Positions 45,341 to 57,925 of a DNA stretch of 64,000 nt are shown here, in pieces. Below the pieces are notes generated by a model. That model was not told where the DNA came from. It did no database searches and saw nothing but the letters and a program-made list of their open reading frames with translations. This DNA comes from Akebia trifoliata (taxonomy: Eukaryota > Streptophyta > Magnoliopsida > Ranunculales > Lardizabalaceae). Both the position numbers and the translations under genes were made by a program. Position 1 is the stretch's first letter; each line of letters starts with the position of its first letter. Location of the stretch: positions 14,210,443-14,274,442 of the forward strand of contig CM030716.1 of the NCBI GenBank assembly GCA_017979445.1, given 5' to 3'.

Positions 45341-46914
45341 TGAAAGTGCCCTCGATCCATCGGGTGCGCGGATCCGCTTTTGACCCTTGAGGTTTGGGAG
45401 TCGCCACCTAGTTATTACAGTCTAGGAACCAAACTGACTCTAAAATGGATAAAAAAAACTAATCTACTACAGAAAAACCTGAATCCGGGGATCACATTAC
45501 GGGGTTGGAAGGTGTTAGGCACCAATCCCGCTCGACCAATGCCGGTCTCGACTTATCCCAAATATAACTACATCATTAATGATAAAACTTAGATAAAAAA
45601 ATTAACGAAAACCTTACCTTCGATCTGCAAAGGTTCTATTCCCTTAGATCTGGTGAAAATGCTCCTTGTACCGTACTCCTTACTTCGTTCTGTCTCCGGA
45701 TCTGATTTCTAATCTCCGAGGTAAGGTATCTCCTTCTTGGATCTGGGTGCTTTGAATTTGTTGTGGATTTTGGGGTATTTTTGAAAGGTTTTTAGGCTAA
45801 AATCAAAGTATGGGTGTTAGGTAAGGAGTTGGGGCTTCAAAATTAGGGTTTTGGGAGGTTGTGGAGGCTTCTTCACCTACTTTTTCTAGGGTTTTTTCTT
45901 TGATACGAAAATAGGGTGTGGAGGCTTCTATTTATAAAGATTTTTAAAAGCATTAGGGTTTGATTAGGGTTTCTTTTAGGGTTTCAATTAGGATTTTGAC
46001 TTTAGTCTTATGAGATTGATTTAGTCTTTAGGGTTTTAATTTAGGGTTTTGACTTTAGTCTTATGAGATTGACTTGATTAGTTTAGATTAGGGTTTTGAT
46101 TTAGGATTTTGACGTTAGTCTTATGAGATTGACTTGATTAGTTTAGATTAGGGTTTTGATTTAGGGTTTGGACCTTAGTCTTCTGAGATTGACTTTAATA
46201 CTTTGACTTTAGTCTTTCTTGGTTGGCTTTTAATATCTTGACTTTAGCCTTACTTGATTGACTTTAGTCTTACTTGATTGAATTTAATGTTTCACTTTAC
46301 ATTATTTAATGATTTATTTATTAATTTTAAAATTTTTAATTATTAAAGTTGTAAAATTACCGTTTTGCCCTCAGAGAGGATTTTTTACGTTTTAAGTCAT
46401 TTTTTAATGTTTCAGGATGTTTTGGAATCAGTTTTTCGTAAGGAATTCAATGGGAATGTTAGTTTTTATCATTTATGAAATTTTTTGTGTGAAATGGTCG
46501 TGAATTTTATGAGGGGTATTTTCGTAATTTTATCAAATTTTGTGAAAATTGGTGAAATGATTTATTTGGTTTCGATTTGTTATTTTATGTGTTTGAATGA
46601 GTTTTCCTAATCATAACGTAGGCTCTAGGGTTGTTTTGATGTTAGGGGTATTTTGGTATTTGATCATTTTTAGTGATTTTTATTGTGAAGCTTCTTTTTA
46701 TCTGCCAAATGATGATTTATATGTTTATGGGGTCGTATTTTCCTAGCGTAGCGTGATTTCTAAAGTTTTGTCAGTTCGAGATACCTCATCCGGATTTCTG
46801 AAACATATCTGGTAACAAAATAAAGCATTGAAATGGACATCCATCATTGGGGAACCATTGCAATCGGGTTGACGAGTTGATTAATCAGGCGGATGCAAAA
46901 ATGGGGTGTCTAGA
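45341..46914 (-). repeat. 5' LTR of element B
   Basis: 1574 bp. Its outer end reads GTGTCTAGA where the family has GTGTCTACA, so the terminal TG of the element is now TC. The adjacent AATAC target duplication shows the end is otherwise complete. Confidence 0.93.
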
Positions 46915-46919
46915 AATAC

Positions 46920-47216
46920 TATCTTTAGCTTATCAATTGTTTTCAAATATAGCTATCTTGGAAAATACGTGGGTTCACTATCTCCCGGTATTTAATTCCT
47001 AAATTAAAGATCAAGATAAACCCATGTAAGCATAGACTCTTTGGATAATTATAATGAAAATTATTTTTCTCTGTTTGTATGACATTGTAACACTTTTGAT
47101 TTCTGTATAATATGTATTTGTTTGAATGTTAATGTGTATGGGGATGTTATGTGGATATTAGATTGTGTAGATGTTATGTAGATGTTGGATTTGTGTATAG
47201 GATGTTATGTAGATAT
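46920..47216. other. Short intergenic segment
   Basis: About 300 bp between element B and the next solo LTR. It has imperfect short repeats of 'gatgttatgtagatatta' at about 47143-47216. No gene. Confidence 0.6.
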
Positions 47217-47221
47217 TAGAT

Positions 47222-50082
47222 TGTAAAATCCCGAATTTTCAATTCGTATCTCGAGAAAAAAAATAAATAGTGGAATTTTAAGAAAATCTTGAAAGTGGGA
47301 CTTAGGGGTAAAATTTTAGGATGTTTCTGATCATTTTTAATGGAATCTAGCCTCACCATTAGATTCAAAATGATCGAAAAACATAATTTAGCCTGTAAGC
47401 ATGCTCAAGTGCGAGTCCGAATAAAAAAGTTGCAAATCCTCGATTATCGAGTCGGATCAGGCTAAAATAGTGACCTTTTGCTAGAGCAAAAATTTTTAAG
47501 ATTCGATTACACCATTGGATTCGTAACGAAAAATTATTGAACATGGACTATTTTTTTTATCATTTTTGAAGATCAGAAAGTCGAATTATCGTTAGAAACG
47601 AAAACGACATCAAGTTTAAGGGTCACCTCAAGCTAAAAATGTAAATTTTTGATAGAGACATAATTTGTATAAATTGACTGTACCATTAGATTCGGAATGA
47701 AAAATCAGACAAAATAGAGTATTCATTTGTCAGTTTTGGAGTCCGGATGGTGAAGTTATCGTCGATCAAAACAATAGCCAAAATACCGATTTCGTCCTGA
47801 GACCTTATATAAATAATTTTTACTTTTTTGTTTCACTATTCATCTTCCCCAACGCGTACAAAACCAGCCACGTTTTTTCTTTAAAAAATTTGTTTTTCTC
47901 TCGTTCTTCCAACTTCGATTCGTCGCAAACGGTCCACTTTCGACGATCGCCGCAAAAGAGAAAAAAATCCGTAACTTCGACATCTATAAAATCCACCCAA
48001 GATCCCTTTATTTCATATTCTCTTTCACCCTATATCGTCAAAAATCAGTCATACGTATATACTTAGATTTCGAAAATTTCGACCTTGAATTTCATCGATT
48101 TCGGGGTCAAATCGTCCTCCGTCACAGAAGGGAGAAATGACGACGGCGTTGAAATCTTCAAAACCACCAGGCCAGATTAAAAAATCAGCCGCTTTGAAGT
48201 TCAGTCCATTTTGATTTCCGCGCATACGCTTCGATCCTTTCGCCTAGAGATAGTAAGGAACTCTCAATTTCTATTAGTAATCATAGATTGTGAAAATTGC
48301 ATTTAGGATTTTATCGGATAAATTTTGATGTATTTCCAAAATATAGAATTCTTTTGTTATTTAAAAATTCACGCTAGAAATCGCATGTTTGATATGTTTA
48401 ATTGTAATTTTTAACAAATTATACGTGGGTAGGGTATTTTAACGGGTTATTTCCATCAAACGGGTTATAATTGAAAAATGTGATTTAATATTCAATGAAC
48501 TCATATTGAGTTGATGAATATCAGAAAATGGATATTTTATTGAAGAGATTGAAAACTGTAAAAATCGGAAAAAGGAAAAAAGGGTATGAAACGGTAAAAT
48601 GTCAGAGTCACACCCGAGGGGTGATGTCTGCATTTTACGTTGTTGTGTTGTGTGTAGGTTGGTGAACAGATATCCAGGAATAATGTTAATGGTTGCATGT
48701 TTATTTAAATTTCTGTTAGCGCGAGGCGCTGTGTATTTTTCCGTTATGTTATTTATTTTAGGCCGGTGGCCACACTTGCATGGTAGGAAACTGGATATCC
48801 ATTCTCAACCTTGTATTGTTAATTTCTATTTTATTTTCAAATGAAAGTAATATATATATGTAGCTATTTTGTGAGCTATTAAAGAGTCTGTGAATGCCTG
48901 AAGGGATAGTGCGTCATATCATCCGGAGTAGTTTACTATCCTAAGATGTACGGTAGGGACCACCAAGCTCATACGTGGTATGGGACGCGTATGAGAGTGG
49001 AGTCACAACTGGAATTCGGGTTTATTCCTCTCTATCTTTACCAGTGAACTTGTAATAGTTTGTATATTTGGGAATCACATGTACGCCTGATAGGCATAAA
49101 CGAAGATGATTAGTCAGTGATCATTAACAATCTATAGTAGTCGAACATTCTGACACATCGAAAAGAGACCCATTGCTTACGGTCACGTCAAACGGCCAGC
49201 CTGAGCGTGGTAAACAGCGACCAGCCACAAAATCAGGAACTAAAAGTCAGAGAAGAATTGTAACATCATGTCCCGACTAGGAACGATCCAGTCGTGAATC
49301 CCAACTCTCTAATTCCAATACTCCACCATTGTGTATTATGTATCTGTTGCTTATTTTGACATATAAAATGAAATGCATGTTTAATATTTCCATTTGATCA
49401 ATTAGATTTGTATAAAAAGAGAATGTTATAGTGAGTAATGCTGATTGATGAAATGTCAGTTTTAAAATGTTTAGTTGCTCATTCCTGGCTATATGTACCA
49501 GTTAATCGTAGTTTATTCTGTAAAATTTTATATTGTTAAAATGATTTAGTATGCTTATTCGTTCATGCTAGGAGGGGTTATTGGCAGAAATTGTTTGTTT
49601 CCTTATTGGGTAACCATTGCTATTTACCCTTTCCTTCTCTATTTTTTTGTTTCAGATCTGAAGCTTTGCAAAGCAGGTGTAGAACATGAGTGAGAATCAT
49701 CTGGTAGGTCAGATAGACAACCAGAGTCCGTCACCTGGTAAGTACTAGGGCTATACCCCTAGTGGTGTCAGTTCCCCTAGGTAGTCTTATAGATTCTGTC
49801 TTGAGTGTTAAGATTTCTGTTAGAGTGAGGAATTTTGTATAATTCTGTATTCTGATTATTCTTCCGCACTCTGATCTTTCATACGTTATTAGACGTATAC
49901 AGACTTTCGCTAGTATTATATTTTGTATATATATGCAGGATTGTATGTTGATTATCAGGTGCAGGTTGAACGCCTTGGAATGCTAACATAAACAGAAGAG
50001 ACCATGCTGAAATTTCGATGTACCACCTAGTACCTCGAGTTTTAACATGCGGATTTGTGTTAACATTTGGCGAGGCGCCACA
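47222..50082 (+). mobile_element. Solo LTR of the second family, plus orientation
   Basis: 2861 bp from TGTAAAATCCCGAATTTT to GAGGCGCCACA, matching 36141-39313 in reverse. Flanks TAGAT (47217-47221) and CAGAT (50083-50087) are a 4-of-5 target duplication. No internal domain. The lost match in the duplication suggests it is older than the nested copy. Confidence 0.88.
48599..48844 (+). other. Small conserved open frame, second copy
   Basis: 81 codons from ATG 48599, starting 'MSESHPRGDV', sharing the start and hydrophobic middle with the frame at 37485-37673 and then differing at the end. See that entry for doubts. Confidence 0.25.
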
Positions 50083-50087
50083 CAGAT

Positions 50088-51290
50088 TGTATATTATGCA
50101 GGTATTTTTTTTATCAGGAAAATTTCATATGTCCATTTTTAAGAGGAGATGCTGCCGAAATTTCGATAAAATCATAAAATTTATACATTTATTTAAATTG
50201 AAAATAATTATTTTAATAATTTTTTAATATATATATATATATATATTAGTGTAATTATATATTTATTATATTCTAGTCATTTTTTGTGCATTCTGGGTGC
50301 ATTATCAACATGAAGGGTATTCTAGTCATTTTACTAGAATCCAGCAATAAAAAGTTGTAAAACGAATAGGCTTTTCTGATTTCTGTGCTTCTGTAATGAA
50401 CAAGCTTCTGCTGAATATGGCTTTTCAGGATCCTGGCTTCTATTTCTTCCAAAAGCCAGCTTTTGGAGCTAGAGCTGGTTTTTGTAAAGAACAGACCCTA
50501 ACTCACTTTAAAAAACAAAAGACTTGGCTCTAAGCTGAGTGGAATGAAAGAACATGCTTCATTTAACCAATCCCAAATCTTCTGGCTAAAATTTTGTTGT
50601 AATATACCTACCAAAAAATATTATAAACCAAAACAAAGTGGGGTGAACGCTATGTGAATAATTGTTATGTATCTTGTAACCTAAAATTTTGATTAACTTT
50701 GTACAATAAGACTAAAAATATCTCACTTGATTTGCAAATCAATGAAAATTATTGGTCACAAGATTAAAATGTTGAATTTATTTTATTAATAGTTGTTACC
50801 ACTAATAATGTAATAAATTAATATATTCACAAGACTTACTCGGCATGACTCTACGTAAAATATTCGAAGATTGATTTCTAATTTTGTCTCTCTGACGATC
50901 ATATCCCTGTCCTCGAAGTACCTATAAAATAAAAAATATAAATAAAATCCAAGCCCTCATCTTTTTTATTTGAATCATGATAAGGAAAATAAATAGAAAA
51001 TGGTAAGAAATAGAAATAAAGAAACTCGCAGATGAAATATGTTTAACTTAGTCTCGATATTAAGACCTATTAATAAAATAAGATCTCTTACCAAATAAAT
51101 GGGGGAGATTGCCATGTCATAGTCTTCCATGCTTAGTGAAGAAAAATATGAATCACTAAGTTTCATTCTCTCAATGTCATAGCATGATTCATTTTCATCA
51201 AATTTCTCAACACTCATGTTATAATTTTTTCCTCAAACTCATTGTAAAATTCTTCAATACTCCACTAGAAGAGAAGTGTGAATAAATAAT
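50088..51290. other. Intergenic DNA with a TA microsatellite
   Basis: A TA run lies at 50226-50246. The stretch 50340-50490 is rich in 'agcttttg' and 'aaaagccagc' words that can pair, perhaps a MITE trace, but I cannot set its ends. No gene recognised. Confidence 0.5.
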
Positions 51291-51311
51291 ATGTGACAAG
51301 GTGGTATTCTC

Positions 51312-51558
51312 AAGTTTAGTGTGGGCAATGTGGTATTATTAGGTTTACTGTGGGCAAGGCGATATTGTTAGGTTTACTATGGGCAAGGCGGTATTTTCAG
51401 GTTTACTGTGGGAAAGGCGGTCTTCTCAGGTTTACTATAGGCAAGATGGTATTGTTAGATTTACAATGGGCAAGTTGGTATTGTCAGGTTTACTATAAGA
51501 AAGGCAGTCTTGTCATGTTTACTGTGGGCAAGGCTGTATTGGCAGGTTTACTGTGAGC
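51312..51558 (+). repeat. 29-bp minisatellite, about 8.5 units
   Basis: Units start at 51312, 51341, 51370, 51399, 51428, 51457, 51486, 51515 and 51544 (last one partial), with consensus 'aggtttactgtgggcaaggc' followed by 'ggtattgtc'. A degenerate partial unit precedes it from about 51295. Period is constant with no indels. Open frames across it are by-products. Confidence 0.9.
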
Positions 51559-53230
51559 TACAAACTACAACTCATAAGTGTTATATTAAATTTTTTATTA
51601 TTTAATATTTTATTAGAATTTTAAAATAAATAAAGACAATATCTATATCATTTCTGTTGATCTGTCTATTTGTTTTTTTGTATTGATTTTTTGGTAACCC
51701 TTCATGTACAGTTTGTACAATGTTTAATTAGTTTGAAAATACATTAATTAATTTACTTTTCAAGAAATTGTCGACAACTTTCAATAACTTGCTCTTCATA
51801 AACTTACAATCTATGTTCATGTTTTTCAATTTGAATTGCATATATCTCATGTACCATTGGGCTTAGTTCAGGGCCCAAACTCATTTCAAAACTTTTTTGT
51901 ATAGCCAAGATGTGTGAATGCATGTTATATCCTTTGGGATAAAACAACCAATGTCCATTCGTATGACAATAATAAATTTTTTATAGAAAATAAATTTTAA
52001 AGAAAATAAATTAAAATTAAAAGGCTTAGATAGATGTTTGTGCAATCAACTAATATCTTGTACAACATAAATACAACATTGATATACCAAAATTCCAATC
52101 AAATATACATGAAATTTGTTAAAATACATATATTCAATATAAAATTTTAAAATAATTCATTTATTTTTAAATAAAAATATTTTCAAAACGAATCTACCAC
52201 TACAATTAAAAAATTGGAAGTTCCATACCTCTTTAGATTCAATTCATAGCTTTTGAACTTGATAATACCTAAATTTGGACAAAGATTGGACTTTATAACT
52301 TGGCTTAAAATTCAAGTTTCTTTGATCGGATTTGATGGTTTAAATATTTTTTTTAACTAGTCTGATTTCTAATTCACTTTCTAATGAGATCAAAACGTAG
52401 AACAAAGGTCAAACGACAAATAAATTTTAGATTCGACTTATTTGAGACGATAGATTTAAATAAAAATGAACATGAATTGAGTTTTTATGTACTTGTATAT
52501 TTTCCTTTAAATTAATTTTTGGCTTACTAACTTAAACATTAAAATCAAGCTCACCTAAACTATGATTTTCAATTGTTCTACACCTAATGACAATACTAAT
52601 TGACTCAAACATTCTCATGTCACAATTTTCATAAATAATTGACAATTTCATAAACTGTATTCTTTGAGATTCGTAATGAATTTTTAAGACATTACATTCC
52701 AAAACACAATATCTCTTGTAGGTCATTGAGAGATTAATTTTGTTACCTAAATAGCAACAACTTTTCTTCTCTTTAAAGTCTCTCACAACTATCTCGAGTT
52801 GTGTCCGAAAGGACTACATTCAGTTACAATTCCACCCCTCATTGATATTTTCTCTTATTCTTGAATTACGATCATCAGCTTATGATAGAGAAATTTTTGT
52901 TGTTTCTTTTTTTTTTTTTTTTATTTCTTGTACTAATAGGACTAGAAATTATATCACTTTTGCAAGTTCATGATCATCATGCTTAAATTGATTTTTATAT
53001 AATAAAATTGAGGTTGCTTGAATTTTTTTGGTGACTAGAGTAATTTGAACTATCTTAGCAATTCTTCATGTTTAAGAATAAATAATCTTTAATTCGATAG
53101 ATCCTAATATGTGATAATTATTCCATGTGATGGTGCAAATTGGCAAATATGCATGACGATTATTTTCGAAATTTAAAAAATCATGCATATATCCCTATCT
53201 TGTTGATTCAAAAATTTGATGCATGTATAA
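51559..53230. other. AT-rich intergenic DNA, nothing recognised
   Basis: No coding signal or terminal repeat seen. A poly-T run lies at 52903-52922. Confidence 0.55.
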
Positions 53231-53650
53231 TTTTCTAATTTATAATTTTACATATGGCCATAATCTTCTAATTTAGAATTTTACATATGTTCATAATTTT
53301 CCAATTTAAAAAGTTTACATATGTTCATGTTTTATTAATTTGGATGGTTTGCACATATTCGTGTCTTGCCAATTTGGTGATTGTATATGATACGGATATT
53401 ACTGATTTGGAAAGTTTACATTTTTACCAATTCAGCAATTATGAACAATTTGAATTTTATTGATTTGAGAAGTTTACATATATTCATAATTTACCAATTT
53501 GGATATGATACATGATATGGAATTTACTAATTTGGGAAGTTTATATATATTCATGTTTTACTTATTTGGAAATTATGTATGATGTGGATTTTATCGACTT
53601 GAAATGTTTGTATGTGACCATATTTTATCAATTTGGAAGTCATGCGTGAA
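53231..53650 (+). repeat. Degenerate ~33-bp tandem repeat
   Basis: About 13 diverged units of the type 'aatttggaaagtttacatat' followed by 'attcatgtttta'. The later units alternate between a 'gaagtttacatatattcat' form and a 'gatatgatacatgatatgg' form, suggesting a two-unit higher-order period. It lies about 300 bp upstream of an LTR-like end. Confidence 0.6.
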
Positions 53651-53959
53651 TTAGAAGGCATTTATGTGCGTGATGGATGCTAAATTATGAGGTTATTACT
53701 TGTGCACATGGCATTTTTATTTCAAATCTAAATTTGTATGAAAACTCGTCACGTGAGCCTTAGGGCGTGGAACAAGATTTCTATTTTTTCACATTTTTTA
53801 TCCCTTTTATATGCGAAACTCGAGAAATCATTTGAATATTCAAGAAATTTTGGACGTAGGATTTGTTTGGCAAATTTGATATAAATTATGATGATTGGAT
53901 CCTACCTTAACTATAGTATTTGCCCATTGACCATAGGATTTTCTTCGATTGTAGTAGAA

Positions 53960-54181
53960 ACTAATCACTTTGATTAGATAGGTTCGGTGCCTAACACCTT
54001 CTGAAACCCGTAATCAGATCTTTTATCCATTTATCTTACCTGTGGACCAATATGAATTTGCTTTGGAGTTATTTTTTATTCCTGACCTTAGCTAGATGGT
54101 GACTCCCTTTTTTTCAAAAATCTCCCAATTTACCACGTGATGATTTTTATTATTTAGTAAAAAGGTGTCGAGGCACTTTCA
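53960..54181 (+). repeat. Remnant of an LTR 3' end
   Basis: Shares the end layout of the Ogre/Tat LTRs: 'ggtgcctaacaccttc' (53980), 'cccgtaat', then 'ctagatggtgactccc' and a final 'GAGGCACTTTCA' at 54181. No primer site follows and I could not find its left end, so it is an old fragment of a related family. Confidence 0.5.
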
Positions 54182-56408
54182 GTCGACTTCTATAACATCT
54201 ACACACGATGTTTTTGTTGTAAGTGCCAATTTTGTGGTTCGTTTATTGGAGTGATGATGGAGAGGCTCAACCAACTATGAGCCACCAATTTTTATTATAG
54301 TTTGCTTTACAAGATGATCATGATTGACAACTTGAGTAGATTCAAAATTGGAATAAAGGATTTTATTATCTTCCTCTACGATAGTAGATGCAAAAACTTT
54401 GGCATTATGCGATGTTATTGTTGTTGTTGGTTTTTTTTCAATTGACTAAAAGATGAGAGATTGAAATAGTCCCATCGAACATGCTAGAAATTTGTCAACA
54501 ACAAATTTCAAAAATCTATCTCGGGATTTGTGAAACAAAATTATAAATAATTTTATTGATTTTGATAAAGTGAGAGTACAGATCTTAGTTTTTTCCTCTT
54601 ATTAAAAGTCAAATAGAAAATAGTAATAGTGACGTGTGCAATTTTATTCTTTTTGGGCTTCGCACGTGATTGGCTAAAAATGATGTTTCGATAGTAGGTT
54701 TGTTGTGCTTGATCTTTTGTAAATTTTCTTTTCTTCGGACTTCACACTTTATCGGTTGAGAAGAATTTCTTAACTTTCGAAAATGGACTTAGATTTAATC
54801 TTCTCTTTAATCGAAGTCCGAGTCTCATGAAGAATTTTATTTTGTCTTTGGAGGAGGGCTTACGAGCTTTTTCTTCTCTAGAGGGAGCGCTTCTATCTTT
54901 TGAGAGAGAATGATCCTGGTCCCATCTAACTAAGTGAGACTTTGGTGTTTATAGACTTAAAGATAATTTAACTTCACAATTATGTCCTGACTTAAAGAGC
55001 TTTGATTGGTTAGTTTAAAAACTCAACTCGTCCAAATCTAATTTTATGGATTATTGTTGGGTCAAACTCATTTTTTTGGGTATAGAGCCCAATACTTAAT
55101 ATGTGGATCGCTTGATTTTGTTTAAATCTTGGACTTTATCTGTGAATGCCCAAATTCAAATCATATGAAGTTTGTCTCAATCAATAGGTCTTAATTAAAA
55201 TGTGTAAGCACAAATCTAGTTTTAGGGACTTTTTGATAATTTAGAGAGTTGCAAAGTCTCTTTAAATTTGGATGACTACAATCAAATAAACTAAATTTCA
55301 AAAAAAAAAAAAAAAACTCTTTTGTGATGCCCATTCATGCCGAAAGTCTTTAAATGGTGACGACTCCAAAACCCAAGTAGGTGAGATCAAAACTTCAAAA
55401 AAATTTGAAAACCACGTGTCTACAATAGGACAAGGCACAAACCGATCTTTAATACCAGTCTATGACTTGTTTTATCACAGATCGCTCATACGTGTGTGTA
55501 GGGGGTAATTTGAGGTGGTTATTACTTTTTCAGGATTGACGAGATCAATATTGCAAGTTGATTTAGACAATTTAGGTCAAATCTGATTGATTTGACCTTG
55601 GAGTGGTTGGGAAGTTGGATTTTGTGATGGATTGGGCTATCGAGCCTAGTTTGGGCGAGGAAGTGTTTGGGTAGGTTTCAGGATGTTTAGACAAGTTTTG
55701 GGTAACTCTAGAAAAATCTTAATTTTTTGGAAAGTTTCAAGGTTGGGACATGACTTTGCAGGAATAATGATTTGGACTTGGGAAGGTCGTGAGAAGGCTC
55801 GGGAAAGGTATCGGGCTTTTTGAAAGGGTCGGGAGTGTGTCTAAGAAAGGGTTGGGGTTTTGATGGGATTTGGGTATTTGGGTTTGGGAAAGTTTTGGAG
55901 ATGGGTTAAGGGAAAGGTATTCGGTTTTCTCTACCCACAGACTTCTCAAATAATCGTCGCACTACTAGAATATTATCGCTTCGTACCTCAGAGTGCGGGT
56001 ACACAATTTTGAGGTATCTACATTTCCTTCAATCAATTACAATATTCGATATATTCATAATTTTTTCCTTTTTTTCTTTCCTCATTTATTTTACTTTAAA
56101 TTAGATGAAGGGCTTGGGCATTTGACCTCCGTCAAGGATTCATCCACTTCTACAAGGGCTCTAGATGTTAACTCAATCGTTTCATGTTGAGTTTGTTCCA
56201 ATCCATCAAGATCTTCCTCGAAGAATTTGAATCTAACACACTAAAAGGATTTTGAACCCTCACATCTTCTATAATCATGGCAACTTCTAAACTTCTTCCT
56301 AAATCCCCCCTATATACAAATTTCTTTTCTTATAGAGATTGATCTCCTTTTTTGGATTTGAAATTTGCAATATCCATTGCATGGGATCCTTGTAGCAACT
56401 CTGTGTTA
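54182..56408. other. Intergenic DNA with a possible second LTR scrap
   Basis: At 55355-55436 'aatggtgacgactcc' is followed by 'ccacgtgtctaca', which resembles the 3' end of another Tat/Ogre LTR type, but no primer site or partner follows. Otherwise no gene or repeat that I can support. A poly-A run lies at 55300-55316. Confidence 0.4.
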
Positions 56409-57425
56409 TGTGCATACATGTTGGGAAGGGAGTAGTCTAGATTAAGATGCTTGAGAAGTACCATATCATAGTGTTGTACTTATAGGGTAGAGAGTTGTAC
56501 GTGGGTAGGTCTTTAAAAATCGAGATTGAGGAGTTTAGAGAAATAGTGATTGTAGAAGAATGGTGTAATGGGTGGTTAAGTAGTTTTATTTTTATTTTAT
56601 ATTTAAATTACTTGAAAACTTAAATAAAATATGCAAAGAATTATTATTAAAAGTCCTTTTGGGATTTGGAGGCTAACTATCTCGAATTGGTTACTTAAAG
56701 GTTTGATCTCCCTCGAATGAGATCAATTTTCTTATATTTTCTTTTGTTTTATTACTTGTATTTTGATCTAAAAAGGTACATAACAATTGGTATCAGAATG
56801 GCAATCCTCACATGGAAAGTGAATCGATGGATGAAGAACTCAAGGAATTTTGCGAGTTTATACATGATGGTTTGAAAAAATGTTTTCTCTTAATCGAAGA
56901 ATTTCTAAAAAAGAATGAATAATTTGAGAGTTATGGGTTAAGTTGAATGTAATTGATTAAAATTCCAATTTCAATTGGGATCCAAGAGATTCCAACCTTA
57001 AGACAAGGTTGTTTTCAAGGAAGGTGGAATATCATGTGCCTATATATTGGGAAGGGATTAGTGTAGCTTAAGAGACTTGAGAAACACTATATCATAGTCT
57101 TGTAGTTATGGGGTAGAGAGTTGTATGTGGATAGGTCTTTAGAAGTGGAGAGTGGATAGTTTAGAGAAATAATGGTTGTAGGAGAATGGTGTAATAAGTG
57201 GTTGGGTAGTTTTATTTTATTTTGTATTTAAATTACTTGAAAAGTTAAATGGAAATATGTAAAGAATTATTATTAAAAGTTCTTTTGGGATTTGGAGACT
57301 AATCATCTTGAATTGGTTACTTAGAGCTCTGATCTCTCTTGAATGAGATCAATTTTCCTATCATTCTCAATCTTTTTTCTTCTTTTTTATTATTCTTGTA
57401 CTTCACTCTAAGTAGGTATATAACA
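56409..57425 (+). mobile_element. TRIM-like miniature LTR retrotransposon
   Basis: Two direct repeats of about 380 bp, 56409-56785 and 57035-57425, both starting TGTG and ending ATAACA, enclose only 249 bp. A primer-binding site TGGTATCAGA for initiator tRNA-Met begins at 56788. A purine-rich 'aaggaaggtggaata' precedes the right repeat. The interior starts like a gag N-terminus ('SMDEELKEFCEFIHDGLKK') and ends like the tail of a Ty3/gypsy or copia polyprotein ('LRTRLF'), so it is a deletion product joining the two. No clear target duplication is visible. It depends on enzymes from other elements. Confidence 0.75.
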
Positions 57426-57661
57426 CATTGGAGTGGAGATATTCTCCTTAATCTTCTCACCAACACAGTTTTCCAAGTGGTTATCGTCTTCCTTCAAACT
57501 TTGCAATTCTCCGTCTTCCCCAATCACTAACTACAAAAAAAATGGGAATTAGGAACAAAGGTATGAAGCGGTCATAAGCCATTTTAAGATAAAAATGGTA
57601 GTAACCATAGCAACGTTAAAAGCCGTTTTAAAAGAAGAACATCGAAAGAGAAACATGCTTT

Positions 57662-57925
57662 GGACCATCATTCTAACAGGAATGAAGAAAATGGTTGAAC
57701 CGTAAGAGCTCGAGTAATCTCCCTTCTTCATATTCCATCTTCGATTTTGGACTCTCATTCTAACAGGAATGAAAAGCATGGATGAATCGTAAGAGTTTGA
57801 GTAGTCTCCCTTTTTCATCTTCCATCTTCGATCATCACATTCAGGCTCTTATTTTTACAGGAAAGAAAAAAGGAAGAGTCACAAGAGCTCGAGTAGGTTT
57901 GATCTTCCATCTTCACATTCCATCT
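57662..57925 (+). repeat. Three imperfect ~88-bp tandem repeats
   Basis: Units begin near 57662, 57749 and 57837 with the shared words 'aacaggaatga', 'gtaagag.t.gagta' and 'cttccatcttcga'. The third is the most diverged. The place near the element end fits a subterminal region. Confidence 0.6.

Larger units (their letters stand above)
32247..46914 (-). mobile_element. Ogre/Tat-type LTR retrotransposon B, deletion derivative
   Basis: A minus-strand member of the same family as element A, flanked by a perfect 5-bp target duplication AATAC (32242-32246 and 46915-46919). Reading in element sense: 5' LTR (46914-45341), primer site, leader, a remnant of the ORF1-gag spacer, a decayed protease-RT linker, a scrambled integrase piece, the integrase C-terminus, the 3' UTR with both hairpin arrays, polypurine tract and 3' LTR (33792-32247). 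ORF1, gag, protease and almost all of RT and RNase H are missing, so it is non-autonomous. A solo LTR of another family sits in its 3' UTR (36141-39313). Without that insert it is about 11.5 kb. Confidence 0.93.

Noticed and set aside
50340..50490. MITE suggested by 'aaaagccagcttttgg' words
   Set aside because: No terminal inverted repeats with target duplication could be set.
55429..55436. TGTCTACA read as the end of a minus-strand Ogre/Tat LTR
   Set aside because: The preceding bases do not match the family LTR; the neighbouring 'ggtgacgactcc' fits better as a plus-strand end of another LTR type.
55961..55980. CACTACTAGAATATTATCGC as a CACTA terminus
   Set aside because: No matching inverted end, no subterminal repeats and no 3-bp duplication found.
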